Shown: positions 1 through 16,000 of the stretch, in pieces
Numbering within the stretch: the stretch's first letter is position 1
Layout: each line of letters opens with the position of its first letter
NCBI GenBank assembly: GCA_020081605.1
Contig: JAHREC010000045.1
Coordinates: forward strand, 682,001 to 746,000
Origin: Albifimbria verrucaria
Lineage: Eukaryota > Ascomycota > Sordariomycetes > Hypocreales > Stachybotryaceae
Direction: 5' to 3'
DNA: 64,000 bases
Position numbers and translations under genes: made by a program
Notes under the pieces: model-generated
Databases searched by the model: none
Seen by the model: only the letters and a program-made list of their open reading frames with translations
Told to the model about the DNA's origin: nothing

Positions 1-139
1 TTTATAATAATAAATATAAACTAAATAAAATAATATTATATAAAGTTAGTTTTATATATAAATAAAATCCTAAGCTTAAATTATAAATAAATATAATTTA
101 GTATTATTAATTTATTATTTGTTATTAGTATATACTATA

Positions 140-215
140 ATAATATAAACTAAGATTCTATTCTATTCTTATTATAATTTTAATGTTTATTTATTATTTT
201 TATAATTAATAAGGC
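140..215 (+). repeat. Third, single-arm copy of the 2.7-kb foldback arm
   Basis: The sequence matches the left arm of the foldback at 2638-2752 over about 75 bases, from GATTCTA to AATAAGGCT. Most differences are C in that arm versus T here, as expected for a more heavily RIP-mutated copy. It shows the arm is a dispersed repeat rather than a local palindrome only. Confidence 0.55.
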
Positions 216-2637
216 TAAGGGTTTTATTCTTATCTTATTATTATCATTTATAAAGATTTAAAGATTCTTCATATTAATATTCTTCTTTTTTAATAATTAA
301 AAGTAATTAAAAATTTAATTAACGTTATTTAATATAATATATTATCTTTTAGCTTTATTATAAACCAAAATAATTTCCTATTATATTATTCCTTAAACCC
401 TAGCTATTGATATAATTAATTAATAAGAACCCTTCATAATAATAAGTTAACTAATATATAATTTAAATTCTTATTATTTTATAGATTTTAAAGTCTTTAT
501 TATTTAATATTAAATAATAAGAGTTTATTATATATATGTATATAAAGTTATTTATTATATATTTTAACCTTAAAATTAAAAAAAATTAATATTATAATAT
601 TTAGAATTTTTATAATTAATAATAATATTAAGTCTATATTATAGGATATAAGGTATTTTTATATTTAGCTTATAAATATTTAATTAAACAAGTTAATATA
701 GTTTAATTTTTATAAAGTTTAATTTTAAAAAATATTATTATTAATATTATATAGAATAATATTATTATAATTAATATACTTTATATATTTTTCTTTATAT
801 TGAGAATTTTTAAAGCTTGAATATTTAAATATTAATAAGATTATCCTATAATACATATTTTAATATAACTAAAATAAAGCTAAATAATCTATAAAAATAG
901 TTTTTATTATAAATAATATAATATTTTAAATATATTAAAAGCTTATTTTTTTATTTAAATATAATTTTAATATTAATCATAATTAATTAAATATAAAAAT
1001 AGAATTTTTACTTTAATAAAAGCTGTAAGATAATATTATTAGAATAATATATGTATAATTATAATATTATAAAAAATCATTTTTAATATTATTTAAACTA
1101 TATAGAGTATATATTGAAACTTTTTAATAAAAATTATATTTTTATAAAATAAGTATAAATATAAAAATAAAATTTAATAATAAATAAATCTATATGAAAT
1201 ATTTAATAAAAAATAAATATTTAATTTATTTTTATTATTTTATTAAATTTAATTTTTATATTTTAAATTTTTAAAAACAAGTAAAGTTTTTCAAAGGCTA
1301 TATTAAGATTATTAATATTAATTATTATATACTCTTTATTATAATATAAAATAATCAAATAATAAATCTTTTTGAGTTTTTATAATATTAATATTAAATA
1401 ATATAATAAATAATAAATAAATTTAATATTTAAACTTATATTTTAATATATATTTTTAAATTATTTTTAATTATTCCTAATTATTTTTTAATATTTTTAA
1501 TTATTATAAGTTCTATATATAATCCTTAAAATATTATTTAAGAAGCCTTTTTAAATAATTATTTATAAGTATATTTTAAGTATTTAAAAATATTTTAAAT
1601 CTTAAATTATAAATAGCTTTATTATTTTAAGAAAAAATCCTTTATAATTAATAAAAATACTTTTACTTTTATATTAATAATAAAGAATAAAAAGGATTTT
1701 TTATACTATTTACTTTATATATAATACCCTTAAAGAATTAAGATTATAATTAATTATAATAATCTTTATAAATTTTATATTCAACTCCTTTAAAAATATA
1801 ATTATTTAATTAATTATTTTTATATAATATATTTTAATATTTTTATTTGTAGATATAATAATAATATAAAAGTTCTATTTTTAAAGGATTATATTATATA
1901 TATTAAATATTAATACTCTATAATAATTTATTCTATATATATTCTTAAGGAATTATATATTAATATATTCCTTTTAAAGCTAAAGTATTATTATTAAAAT
2001 AATATAAAAAGTTATTTTTATATATTAATTTATTTATAAAACTATATATTTTTATTACTCTAAAATATATAAAGTTAATAATATAAATATTAAATTAATA
2101 TTTAATTAAATAAATATTTAAAATATTACTATTATAAAAATTTATTCATATTAATTATAATAATATTATAGATATTATTATTATTTTTAATATATAAATA
2201 TTATAGAATTTAATTTGAGCTAAAGCTAATCTTTAAAAATTGAAGAATAATATATAATTATTTTATAATTCTTTTTTATAATATTTTATAAATAAAATGA
2301 ATATATTAAAGCTATATATATATATATATTTATTATTTTAATATTAATTTATTATATTATATATTATTTAAAATATAATTATTAAATATAAATTATATAA
2401 GAAGAATTAATTTATTATATTATAGTCTTTTAATATTTATTTATATATATAATTAATAATAATATTTTATTATTATTTAATCCTTTATTAAAACTTTATT
2501 AAAATAATCTATTTTTATTATATTAATTAATAATATACTATAAGCTTAATATAGTTATTAATTTTGATAAATAATAAAGTTAGTATCTAGTTATTTAATA
2601 ATCTTATTCTTAATACTAGGTATAGCTTTATATAAAA

Positions 2638-2888
2638 AATAAGTTAATTTAACATAATATAGATTCTACTCCATACTTACTATAATTTTAATATTTCTCT
2701 ACTACTTTTATAGTTAATAAGGCTTAATATATCATATTAATATTTTTATATAGATAATACTAGAAAATATAATATATATATAGAAAATATTAATATTATA
2801 TATTAAGCCTTATTAGCTATAAAAGTAGTAAAGAAATATTAAAGTTATAGTAAGTATAGAGTAGAATCTATATTATTTTAAATTAATT
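2638..2888. repeat. Long foldback: two ~110-bp inverted arms, short spacer
   Basis: The left arm (about 2638-2752) is the near-perfect reverse complement of the right arm (about 2776-2888). For example, GATTCTACTCCATACTTAC on the left pairs with GTAAGTATAGAGTAGAATC on the right with one C/T-type difference. The loop is only about 25 bases. It could be the relic of a foldback/MITE-type element; the few mismatches are transitions. It would form a stable hairpin or cruciform. Confidence 0.75.
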
Positions 2889-5885
2889 TATTTTTATTTA
2901 TTTTTAATAATTTATATATATTAATATCTTAGAGTATTATATTTATATTATTATTTATTATTATAATAACTCTATTCTTAGCTTTAAGCTTTATAGCTAT
3001 AGTTTTTAATATTCTTATTAATACCTTTATATATTATTATATGTTATATTTAATATTAATTAGCTTCTATCTATAATATTAAAATCCTTTATATAATATA
3101 ATCTTATTCTATATATATTTATAGTAATATATATTTAATAATAAATCTTTAATAATAGACTCTAATTAATATAGCTTCTTATTAATATTAACTCCTTATT
3201 ATAGCTAGCTTAAAATATTATATTCTTAATTATTATTTTTAAGCTAAATTTAGAATTAATATTATTATAAATTAATAATAATCTAAAAGTATATTATATT
3301 ATATATACATATGAGCTAATATATATATACTATTAATATAGTATTATTTTTAATATTTAATAAAATACTTTAAGAATAGTATAATATTATTTATAATAAT
3401 TAGTTATCTTATATAATTTAAGCTTCAGGGATTATTATTATTAATTAATTTATATTATTTATGCTTATTATTATTATTATTTTCTTTAGCTAATGAATAT
3501 TTTTAGTATTATAATTTAATTTTATTAATAATAATAATATTAATTAGCTATATATTACTTATAAAAAAATATAATAAGCTAAAGAATTAAGATTTTTATT
3601 AATTGTAGATTGTATATAGTAATATTATTCTTTTATAAAATATAATATTATTATATATAATAATTAATAGACTAATCTTTAAGGATAATTAAATATTATA
3701 AATATATAAATTTAATTCTCTTAATATTCATTAAATAAAACTTAATCTTTTTAATATAATTTTAGATTAAAAAGCTATTTAATTAATAAATATTATATTA
3801 TAAATATTCTATACTAAGCTATTAAATAGTAATTATTATTATTATTTTTCTTACTTCAAAGATATTTATTAATATTAATATAATATAAATATTTGATATT
3901 AAGTTTATAATATATATATTATTAAATAAGCTAAGATATTTATAATAATAAAAATCTATTGTATATTTATTATTTATAGACTATTTATAAAATATATTTT
4001 ATATTATTTAATTAATAATATTTATTATTATTTTAATTAGTTTATTTTAAGATATTATAATAAAATATAGAATCTAGGTTTATCTTTTTATATTAAATAT
4101 AAAAATATATTTTTATATTTTAATTAAGTATTTAAATTTATATATATATTTATAATTTCTTATTTTTATTATATTAAAAAATGAATTTTATATTAATATT
4201 ATTAACTTTTATTACTTTTATATTTATCTTTTTAATAATATATTTAATAAATAAATAAATTTAATCTTTATTTACTATTTAATATAAATACATTTAAAAT
4301 AATTAATAATAATAATACTAAAATAATTAATTATTATTATATTTATATTACCTATAATAAGACTACAGTTTATTATTATATTATTACTTATAAATATAGT
4401 TATTATTATATTTAAATTAATTATTAATATATTTATATTAACAATAATAATAATATAAATAATATTATTCTCTATTAATATAAAAGTATCTTTATTTATT
4501 CTAATACTTTTATTTATAAATATATATATTATAATGTTTAAGATAATTATTATCATATTAAAATAATTATTATAATATTTATAATAATTATTAATAGATA
4601 TATAATAAAGATTATTAATAATATTATATTATTTACTATTAAGTTTCTATAGATATTTAAAATAATTATTTTAAGAATACTTTAAAATATTTTTATTAAT
4701 TCTTTTTAAAATAATTATATAAACCTTATTAATATTAATTCTATATAATATATTCTTTATATTAAGCTAGAAGATTAGGATTATATTTTTAATTAAGAGT
4801 TTTTATAAAATAATAATATTTATATATAAAGATAAATTTGAAATATTATTTATAATATAAGATAATTTATTAAAGTATATTTATTATTATTTTTACTTTT
4901 TTAATCTTATAAATAAATTTATATAAAATAATATATAATTTTAATAAATTACATTTTTATAATATTTATATTAAATAAGTTTATATAATTTTTATATCGC
5001 TTTTAATATATATTAATAATATATAAAACTAAATATCTCAATTCTTAATATTATATATATATATATATATATATTTAGGCTTTTTTCAATTATTAACTTT
5101 TTATATTTAAATATAAATTTAATCTTAAGAGCCTATATTAATAAATTAACAATTAATATTATAATTGATTTATTAAATTAATTTTTATTATATATTTTAT
5201 TAATATATATTATTGAATTTATATATTTATTTATTTTATATATTAAAGCTATTTATTAATATTATATTATTTACTTAATATAATAATAATATAATAACAG
5301 TATAATAATTTTTTTAATTATTAATTATTTAAAATAATAATTTATAATATATTTAATTAATATATTCTTTATAGAGATTATTTAATTTATTAACTAATAA
5401 TGAAGTTTTAATATATTAATATAATATATAAATATATATTTGATTATTAAATTTAATATATTAATTATTAATAAACTTTTATTATATTATTTATTATTAT
5501 CTAGGGTATATTTTAATTATTATATTAAATATTAAAGTCTATTATAAAACATATATTTAATTATTAATTTTATTAACGTTATTCATTTATTTATTTTATA
5601 TATTAAGAATATAATATTTAATTATTAATACTTATATAAATTAAGTTTTTATAGAGCCTTATTAAGCTATATAATTCATATTATAAAGTAATCTTTTTAT
5701 TTACTTAATAAATTTATATAATATATATATATATCTATTATATAAAGGATTTTTAATAATTTAACTTTTTATATATTATATTTCTTAGATTATCCTAGGA
5801 TTAACTATTTATAGTATAAATATAAGTATATTATATTTTTAATTTTGAAATTTAGCTTTTTATATAATATATTAAAAGAGAAGTA

Positions 5886-6435
5886 ATAGGTATACTATAG
5901 TGTTTTATTAGGTGCACTGTCTTTATTAGGTGTACTAGAACTTTAGGGTAATCCTAGTAAATATTAAGGATTTATTATATATAAAAGAAGAAATTAATAA
6001 TATAAATAAATTTATAAAAATATAAATAAAAATAATAATAATATAATTTATTATATAAACCTTATTACTATAGTTTCCTAGATATTTTAAAAATTTATTC
6101 TTTTATTTTAAATAAGCCTTAAAAAATAAAAAAAAGGAAATACCCTAGTAAGATTATAAGTATGTATCTATTTGAAACTATTATAAATCTCTAATAAAAC
6201 CAGAAAATTAACATTAAAATTCTTTAAAATATCTTTATTAAAATACTAAAGTATTTCATTTTTCTTTCTTTAATAGCCATTTGATTAAATTTAATATTGA
6301 TTTTTGAGATATTTATCTACTTATAGGGGTAATTTCCACCTTTCCTAAAATAGCTACAAGAGCTATTTTATTAGTGAAATTTATAGCGCACCTAGTAATT
6401 ACAGTGCACCTAATAAAATACTATAGTGCACCTAT
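5886..6435 (+). mobile_element. 550-bp element with ~55-bp terminal inverted repeats (less mutated copy)
   Basis: The ends are inverted repeats: the left end begins ATAGGTATACTATAGTG and the right end, read in reverse, begins ATAGGTGCACTATAGTA. Both are followed by a second TTTTATTAGGTGCACTGT block. Each end therefore carries repeated AGGTGCACT-like subterminal motifs. A TA dinucleotide flanks both ends, as for Tc1/mariner-type insertions. No coding frame is visible, so it is MITE-like. A second copy of almost the same length lies at 21937-22487 in opposite orientation with unrelated flanks, which supports these limits. This copy retains more G/C than the other. Confidence 0.75.
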
Positions 6436-9239
6436 TATATCTTATTAAAAAGATATTTATATTTTATTACTATAAAATCTATATATAATTAAGCTTCTTT
6501 TTAATATATTTAATAAGGGATTATAAAAACTTTAGCTATTTATAATAAATTATTAATTTATACTAAAATAAGAAAGATAATATAATTAATCTAAATTTAT
6601 ATAATATTTTATTTTATAATATATTGAATATAATAATATATATATTATTCAAAGTTATTTGTATAACTAGTAAGGTTAATAATTAATATTAATATATTTT
6701 TATTAATAAGAAAATATAAAATTTTATGAATAATTTAATTTATTAATTATATATTTTTATTCTTAATAGAATATTATATTATTATAAATATAAATTAAGT
6801 TTATAATAATATAAAGATTTTTTAATAGATTTTTAATTTTTTTAATTTTAATTTAACCTAATAATCTTTAAGATTCCTTAGTTATTATTATTTAGAGTTT
6901 AAATGATATTTTTATTTAATTTATTATACTATATATATTATATTTTAGAATCAATGCTTGTTTTTTCAATATGTTGTATATAAATATACATATTATATTA
7001 TATATATTATATTTCTTTTAATTAAAAATATTATTAATTAAGAATATTTATAAGAATCTAAATATAAAATTATTATATTATATGAGAAATACAAAAATTA
7101 TAAATATATTAAATTAAGTTTTTTTAAATATTAATTAATAGCTTTTTTTTATAATAAGATATTTATAATTCTTATATATATATAATTTAATATATTTATT
7201 TAATTTTAATAAAGAAATATTTATTTAGTTTTTATTTTATATACTATTTATTAAAATATTATTTATTATATATTTTAATTATTATAATATTTATTAAAGA
7301 TTTTTATACATATAATTATTTTTAATTATTTTTATTATATAATAAAAGGAATTTTTCTTATTTATAAATATTAATCTATAATATATAATAAAACTATTAT
7401 TATTTATATTAATTAATTTTATTTTATTAATTTCATAATATATATATATTTAATATAGATATTATATTTATTTTTAAATTATATCTTAAGGTAACTTTAG
7501 ATAAAGTTAAAAGCTTTTTTTATATAATAATATACTTTTTATAATTATTTAGTATTTATATACTTAGTATTTCAATTTTAAATTATATATTTTAATTTTA
7601 ATTTCTATAAAAATTATTATTGTAATTAATAATTAAATTTTATAGATATATATTAGTATAAGATTATAAGTTTAATTTATTATATTATAATATACTTTTA
7701 AGATTTTAATATCTTTAAAAATATTAATTTTATAAGTATTTTTATTTTTGATTTTTTTTAAGAAAAATACTAAGTTTATTAATTTTAATTTAATAATGTA
7801 ATATTTTAATAGTTATATAAATTTAGATTTATTGAATAATTTATTTTACAAAACCTATAAATTAAATAATTAAAATAATCTAAAATACTTATTAGATATA
7901 TAATATATTCCTTAAATAATATAAAAGTTATAATAATATAATTAATATATAGTTATATATATTTTTAATATAAAAACTATTAATAATTTATTTACTTTTA
8001 AATATATCTTAATAAATTTTTAAACTTTATTAAAATTCTATTTAGTTATTTAAGCTTTTTATATATTATAATTATAAATCTATTTTTTTAATTCTATATA
8101 GATCGAAAATTAATAAAAAAATTGAATATTTATAATTATTTAATAATATTATATAATCTTTTTAAATTAATAATAATCTTTTATTTTATTTTATTATATA
8201 TTTCGTTTTTATTATAAATATTAAGGCTATTATAAAGTATAATTATTATATATATAATAACATTTTAAAAATATATAATAAAATAAATATATATTTAATT
8301 TTATTTTATTTTATAAGCTTATTAAATATGATATATATATACTTTTAATTTATTATATATTTATTAAATAAGCTTTTATTTATTTATATATTAATATATA
8401 TATAATATTATAAAACTATTATATATTATAGTATTTTAGTATGAAAATCAAAACTAGTTTTATATATTAATTCTGTATATTAATATAAAATTTATTGCTA
8501 AGCTTAATTTTTTTAATTATAACATAAATAATTTTTAATAAAAAGAATTTATTCTTTAAGGAAGCTTAAAATAAAAATTTAAAATAATTTCTTTTTTTTA
8601 GCTTTAATACATATAATTTATTAATATAATCTTTAGTTTCTTAGTGTATATATATATATTATAATAGTAATTAATTAAACCTATAAAATTATAATTATTA
8701 AGAATTCTATTATTTCTCTTCTTATAGTAATAATTTAATTTTATATTATTTATAAGGAGTTTAAATATTATAATTATATTCTTTAATTATTCTTAGTTTT
8801 ATATTTTTTTTAAATATAATAAATTAATTTTAAATTTATATATATTAATATATATTAAATTATGGTTTATTAAATAATTTATAATATTTAAGAAATATTT
8901 TATATTATTAATTATTAATCTTTAAATAGTTTTAAATTCTTAATTAAGATTTTATAAATTGAATAAGGATTTATAATTATTATATTTTATTTAAGATTAA
9001 ATTTTATATTATATTAATCTATTTATTTTATATTAAATAGAATTTATAAAATTAATTTATTTATTATATATATTTTTATTTTAATAAATACTTAATATAA
9101 TTTATTATTATATAATATTTTCTTATATATATATATTATAAATAATTTTATTATTTTAATACTATAATTTCTTTAATATCTTTAATTAAATATAATTTAA
9201 TATTAAAAGATTAAATATTAAATTATATAATTAATTATA

Positions 9240-9910
9240 TTTATTTATTATATACTTTAAATATAATATATTTTATTATATATAATATATTTATAGTTTT
9301 AAGCTATAAAGAAAAGTATATAATAAATAAAAACCTTAGTATAAATGAATATATTTATAATATAGTTTTAATCTATATATATATTGAGATTTTCATTTTA
9401 AATATAGTTTATAGCCTAAGCTATATTAAAAAGAAGATTATATATATAATATTTTCTTAATATTAATAAATATAGCTTTATTTAAGAGTTTATTATAGCT
9501 TTAATATAAAGCTATAATAAGCGTTTAAATAGGATTATTAATTTCTAGTTATTTTAATATTATATAAAATAAGCTTCTTAAGATAAGGAGGGATAATAAT
9601 TATAATAATAATTATATTAATTATTTATAAAAATAGTAATTATTATATTAATTATTAATAGTTATTAAAAATAAAATAATAAGATATTTAATATAAACTT
9701 ATATATTATATAATCTTAAAAAGCTTTTTATTATCTTTTTTATTTTATTTTTAATAATTTTATTATTAAATAAATTAGCATTATTATATATATAAATATA
9801 TTTTATATATATAATAATCTTATAATATTTTTATTTTTATATTTAAGTTATTAATTAATTAATATATAAAATATTTTTAAATTTCTTTTATATATTATTT
9901 ATTTAAAAGA
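9240..9910 (+). repeat. Diverged dispersed repeat, copy A (~670 bp)
   Basis: This interval aligns, inverted, with 18070-18720. Anchors shared with only scattered transitions include AAGGAGGGATAAT, TTATATAATCTTAAAA, the CTATATATATATTRAG block and TTTAAATTTCTTTTATATAT. It is probably a transposon fragment degraded by RIP. Its true ends are not defined, because I see no terminal repeats and alignment fades gradually at both sides. Confidence 0.6.
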
Positions 9911-9948
9911 TATTAATTTAAGATTATAATAATTTTTATTATAATTTC

Positions 9949-9949
9949 T

Positions 9950-10043
<94 letters not shown>

Positions 10044-10047
10044 TATA

Positions 10048-10101
<54 letters not shown>
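9949..10101. repeat. (AAT)n followed by (ATT)n: perfect microsatellite foldback
   Basis: About 93 bases of ATA/AAT repeats run into about 60 bases of ATT repeats, meeting at AATTATAATT near 10045. The two halves are complementary, so about 58 bp can fold back perfectly. Such AT-only palindromes are prone to slippage and breakage. Confidence 0.9.
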
Positions 10102-10102
<1 letters not shown>

Positions 10103-10499
10103 TTTATTATTTTATATTATTTTATTATATATATATATATTAAATATATTAACATTCTATAAATATTAAATAATTTAGCTTTTTATTTTTTTATTTTTAA
10201 ATTTTTTTTTTTAAAAAAGTATTTTATTTTATTTTTATTTTAAATATATTCTTCTATTATTTTCTTAAAAAACTAAAAAAAAAAAAAAAACTTAAGGCTT
10301 TTAAAAATATCTAAATACTTTTAAAAATAATAAAAAAATTTAATTTATATTTTATATAATATATTTTATATATATAAAGCCTAAAATATAAAACTTTATT
10401 AATTTATATAATTATTAATTATATATATATTATTTTTAATATAATATTAATTTATTTATTAATTTTTAATAATTTTAATTATTATTAATTATACAATTT

Positions 10500-10605
10500 A
10501 TATTTATATATATAAAATTAATATTTATATATATAAAATTAATATTTATATATATAAAATTAATATTTATATATATAAAATTAATATTTATATATATAAA
10601 ATTAA
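10500..10605. repeat. 21-bp tandem repeat, 5 copies
   Basis: Five identical head-to-tail copies of a 21-bp unit (ATATTTATATATATAAAAT plus TA). The copies show no divergence, unlike the mutated surroundings, so the array probably expanded recently by slippage. Confidence 0.85.
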
Positions 10606-12800
10606 TATTTTTATAAATATTAGAAAATATTATATTATATATAAAATTCTTTTAATTTCAAATTATATTATTAATTCTTTAATATTATCTATAATATTAT
10701 TATAATCTTAATTAAGAAAATTTAAGCTTATTTAAAAAAAGAATATTAATAAATATTTAAATTAAGGATAATTTTTATATAATATAAATCTATTAATATT
10801 ATATTTTTAATATAAAAATATATTATTTTTTAGTATTATATTTATATTAAATATTATAAATAATTATAATATAATTATATTATTATAAACTCTCCTTAAA
10901 AAAGTAAATATATAAAATAAAATTTTTATTAAAATTATTAAATTTTTAAAAATTATTAAAAAATTTAAAAAATTAAATTAAATAGAAATATAAAACTATA
11001 TAATTAATTTTATTATAAATATAATAAATTTATATTTTTAATATTATAATTCTTTTAAAAAGCTATTAATTTTTAATTTTTAAAAATTTCTTAAAATTTT
11101 TTTATTTATTATTTAAGATTATTTTAATATTATTATAATTTTATTTTTTTATTTACTTTTTTATATATTTCTATATTTTTAATAATATATTATATTTATT
11201 TAATTATAGTATTTTAATTATTATATATAAATTTTATAATTAAATATTTATTTATATTAAGCTTAATATAAATATATAATTTATTTATAATAATAAAATT
11301 ATAATTTAATTTTTCTTTTAATTTAAATTATTTTAATTAATTTATTTAACATAATTTATAAATAATTAATTTAATTTTATTAATATATAAAAGAGCTTTT
11401 TAAATTAAATATAATTTTATAATAATCTTATAATAATTATATATATATATTTATAAAATAAATAATAAATAAGAATATATATTATATTTTTTATATTAAT
11501 ATTAAAATATTATTATTTTTAAAATTCTTTTTAAAAAGAAATATTTATAATTTAAATTTTATAATTTTATTTATATAAATATAAAGTTTTTAAATTTTTT
11601 AAGCTTTTATATAAATAAAAATTATTAATAATAAAAAAATAAATATCTATTAATTATTTTAATTATATATTAATCCTAATATATATTATATATAATATAA
11701 TATTTTTTTATTAATTTTTTAATTTTATAATTATAAATATATAATTTCTTTTTAAAAATAATCTTTATAATTTAATTATAATTCTAATATATATAAAACT
11801 TATATAATTTTTCTTATTTCTTTTAACTTTCTTTTTTTTTTATAATTTTAATAATCTTTATAATTATAATATAAAATAAAATAAAAGCTTTTTAAAGTTA
11901 TTATAATATTTAAGGTTTATAGTTTTTATTAAAATAAAAATAAAAAATAGAATTTTTAATTTAATCTTAAGATTTCTAATTAAAATTATATAATATATAT
12001 TAATTATAACTTATAAATATTTTATATATTATTTTATAGAAATATATATTAAATATATAGCTTATTATTATTAATAATAAGCTTATAATAAATAAAGGCT
12101 TTATATATATAATATATATATAAGTAATTTTTATATATAATTTATAAATATAATTAATATAATAATTTTAAATAATTATAAGAAAATTTATTAATATTAG
12201 TTATTAATAAATAAGTTTAATAAAGATTTTTATAATATATATTTTTTTACTTAAACTTTTTATATAATTATAAATTTAGTATTTATATAATCTTTATTAA
12301 TTTAAGTATAATAAAATTAAAATATATTTATTTTATATTTTTCTAAGAATATATATAAATTAAATAAAAATATTTTTATTAATTTTAAAAATAAATTTAA
12401 TTAATTAATTCAATATTTATAAAATAATTAAGCTATTTTAAATTAAATTATTATTATTTTTATATTATATTTAATATTAATAATATTTATATTATATATA
12501 TAATTAATAAATATAATATTTAATAAATCCTTAAAAGCTTTATAAATATTATTAATATATTAAATAAATAATATTTATAATAAATTAAAGCCTTAAAGAA
12601 TTTTTATTATAATAGAATTTTTTTTAAGATTTAATTATTAAGATAAGAATAATTTATTAATAAATTAATATAGTTTTCAATTAATTTAAGAATTTAATTT
12701 AAAAGCTTATTCTATTTAAAATTTAAATCAATTTATTATAGGTAATTATATTAAAAGCTTTTTAATATTTAAATAAAAAATTAAAATAATATTCTATTAA

Positions 12801-13042
12801 ATTTATATTATTTATATTATTTATATTATTTATATTATTTATATTATTTATATTATTTATATTATTTATATTATTTATATTATTTATATTATTTATATTA
12901 TTTATATTATTTATATTATTTATATTATTTATATTATTTATATTATTTATATTATTTATATTATTTATATTATTTATATTATTTATATTATTTATATTAT
13001 TTATATTATTTATATTATTTATATTATTTATATTATTTATAT
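12801..13042. repeat. 9-bp satellite array (TTTATATTA)n, about 26 copies
   Basis: About 240 bp of uninterrupted TTTATATTA units; the array loses register around 13042-13070 where TTC and ATTATT variants appear. Near-perfect homogeneity implies recent slippage or replication expansion. Confidence 0.9.
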
Positions 13043-16000
13043 TCTTTATATTATTATATTATTATATTAATTATTATTTTTATATTAGAATTTAATTAAT
13101 TATTTATTTAATTTTTAATATTATTTTTATTTTTTTATTAATTATATAAAAAAATAAAACAAACTTTTAGTTTTTAGGAATTTAATATTATTTAATAAAC
13201 TTTTTTAATTTTTTTAATATTATTATAAATATAATTCAAAAATAATTTAAAAAATAATTAAATATAGAATTAATTTAAGTTAAGATTATTATTATAATAA
13301 AAAAAATATTATTATAAACCTTAAATAACTTAATTAAGATTTTATTATTATTAAACGCTCTTTATAATTATTAATAAAATAATATATATTTCATATTTAT
13401 AATTATAATCTTAATATTAATAAATATATTATTTATTATTATATAGTTTTATATTATTATTATTATTATTTTATTTATAATTCCTAAAATAATTATTAAA
13501 ATAAAAATAATACATTTATTAAAATATAAGCTATTTTTTAAAGATTTTTATAATATTAAATATATTTATAATTTAAATATATTTTTAAAACATATAATAT
13601 ATATAAATTTAATTTAATATATATTTTTTAATTAAGCTTAATATTTTATTAATTATATTATTTTATTTTTAAAATTATATAAAATTAATTTTAGAAGGCT
13701 TTTTTATATATTATATTATATATTATAAATATTATAAACTTAAGCTAATTATGGTATTTTAAAATTATTAAAAAATAATTAAATTATTTAAATATTATAT
13801 ATTATAATATATTTATTCTAAAATTATAATCTATTTTATTATATTTTTCTATTATTATTAAAATATAATATATAAAAAAGAATTATCATTAAAATTTAAT
13901 TTATATTTTAATTTATAAGCTTATTTACATATATTTTTAATTTATGAATAATATATAATAAATTAAAATACAATCTTAATTTAATTATAATTTATTTTTT
14001 TATATTATATTTTAATAATAATATAAAAATATAATAAAATAAATTATAATTATAATAATATAATATTTATAAATATAAGATTATAAAAGCTATTTTATAT
14101 ATTATTAATATTTATTTATATTATTTTAAAGCTTTAAATTATTTAGCTTAAATTAATAATATTATTTTTATTATTTTATTTATTTTTAATAATTATATTT
14201 TAAGAAATATAAAATTTTTAAATAAAATTAATATATTTTTATTATATAAAAAGCTTTTTTAATTATAAAATATTAAATATATTTATTTTATAATAAATAA
14301 TATAAATTAAATTTTTTTATAAAAATATACTCTTATATATTTTTAATATAATATCTATAAAAATTATATTAATTTTAATTCTTTTTAAAATTAAAAATAT
14401 AATAATAAATATAAATTCTTAATTTTACAATAATAAAATATATAATTATTTAATTTAGCTTTAAAAACTTTTTTATAAATTAAAATTATACTATTTATAT
14501 ATATAAAATATTATACATTTATTATAATATATTAAATAATATTTATATATATTATAATATATTAAATTAATTAAAATTTAAATAAAATATTAAAATATAA
14601 TATAATTAATTATATTTTATTTATATTTAAAATATTAAATTACTATTTTTTATTGATTAATTATTATCTAGAAAAAATCTTTATATTATTATAATATATA
14701 TAAAAATAATAATTTTATATTTAAAGCTATATTTATAAAAATTAAAAGCCTAATATTAATAAGCTAAGGATAATATATAAATTATTATAATTAATGCTTA
14801 ATATAATATTAATTTAATTATTATTTATAAAATTAAATTTTAAATATTTTAAGAAAGGTTTTTTTAATAAAAATTTAATATTAAATTTAATATTAATTTA
14901 TTTATATTTAAAACCTTAAAATTATATTTTTATAATATAATTAATATATTATTAAATCTTTTAAATTTAAAAATTAAGCTTTTAAATTAATAAAATTAAT
15001 AAATATATACTTTTTATATTTTTTTATTATAATTATTATGAAATAAATATAAAATTAAATTATATATTTTTTTATAAAAAATTTATTATTTAAAAATTAA
15101 GCTTTTATTATTTAATAAATATTTTTATTCTTTTAATATATAATAAATATATAATATTTATATTTTAACTTTAAAATATATTATTTTATTATATATTTTT
15201 ATATATATTATTTATAATATTAAATAAATTTAAATAATTTTTTATATAATTTATATTTTAATAATTAAGATTATACTATTATATTATTATTTTAAAATTT
15301 ATTAATATTTTTAAATTAATTATATATATTAAGAATATTATATATAATTTATTTTATACTAATTTTATACTTATAATATATATAGAATTTCTATTTTATT
15401 TATTTTTTTAATAAATTCTTTAAAATTTACTAAGTTTATATTTTAAATAAAATAAGAGTTTTTTATTATTAATATAAAAATCTTTTTATTTATAATTATA
15501 ATTAATTTAAAAGCTTTATATATTTATATTTTATTTTTATATATTAAATTATATTTTAATAAAAATTATATTTTAATTTTTATTATAAAATCAGTATATA
15601 ATTATTATAATATTTTTTTAAAAGCTTTATTTATTATATTTAAAGTATTATATATAGTTTAATATTAATTTCAAATTAAAATTTATAAATATATATTATA
15701 AAGTATTTATAATACTATTATAAATATAATTTTATATTAAAAATATTATTATTTTAATTATAAAAGCCTATAAAAGAATTAATATATAATTTTAAGGCTA
15801 ATTAAAAAAGATTATTAAGATTAATTCTATATTAAAATATATATTTTAATTTAAGTATAATTTAAAAAAACTTTATATTAAATTTATAAAATATAAATAA
15901 TTTTAATATATTTTTAATATAATTATAAATTTAAGCTATAAACTTTCTTAATATATTCTAAAAAACTATTTAATTTAATTTAATAATTTTTTATAATATA

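Noticed and set aside
4275..4556. 93-codon minus-strand open frame
   Set aside because: Almost entirely I, N, F and Y; expected by chance in ~90% A+T sequence and without any family resemblance.
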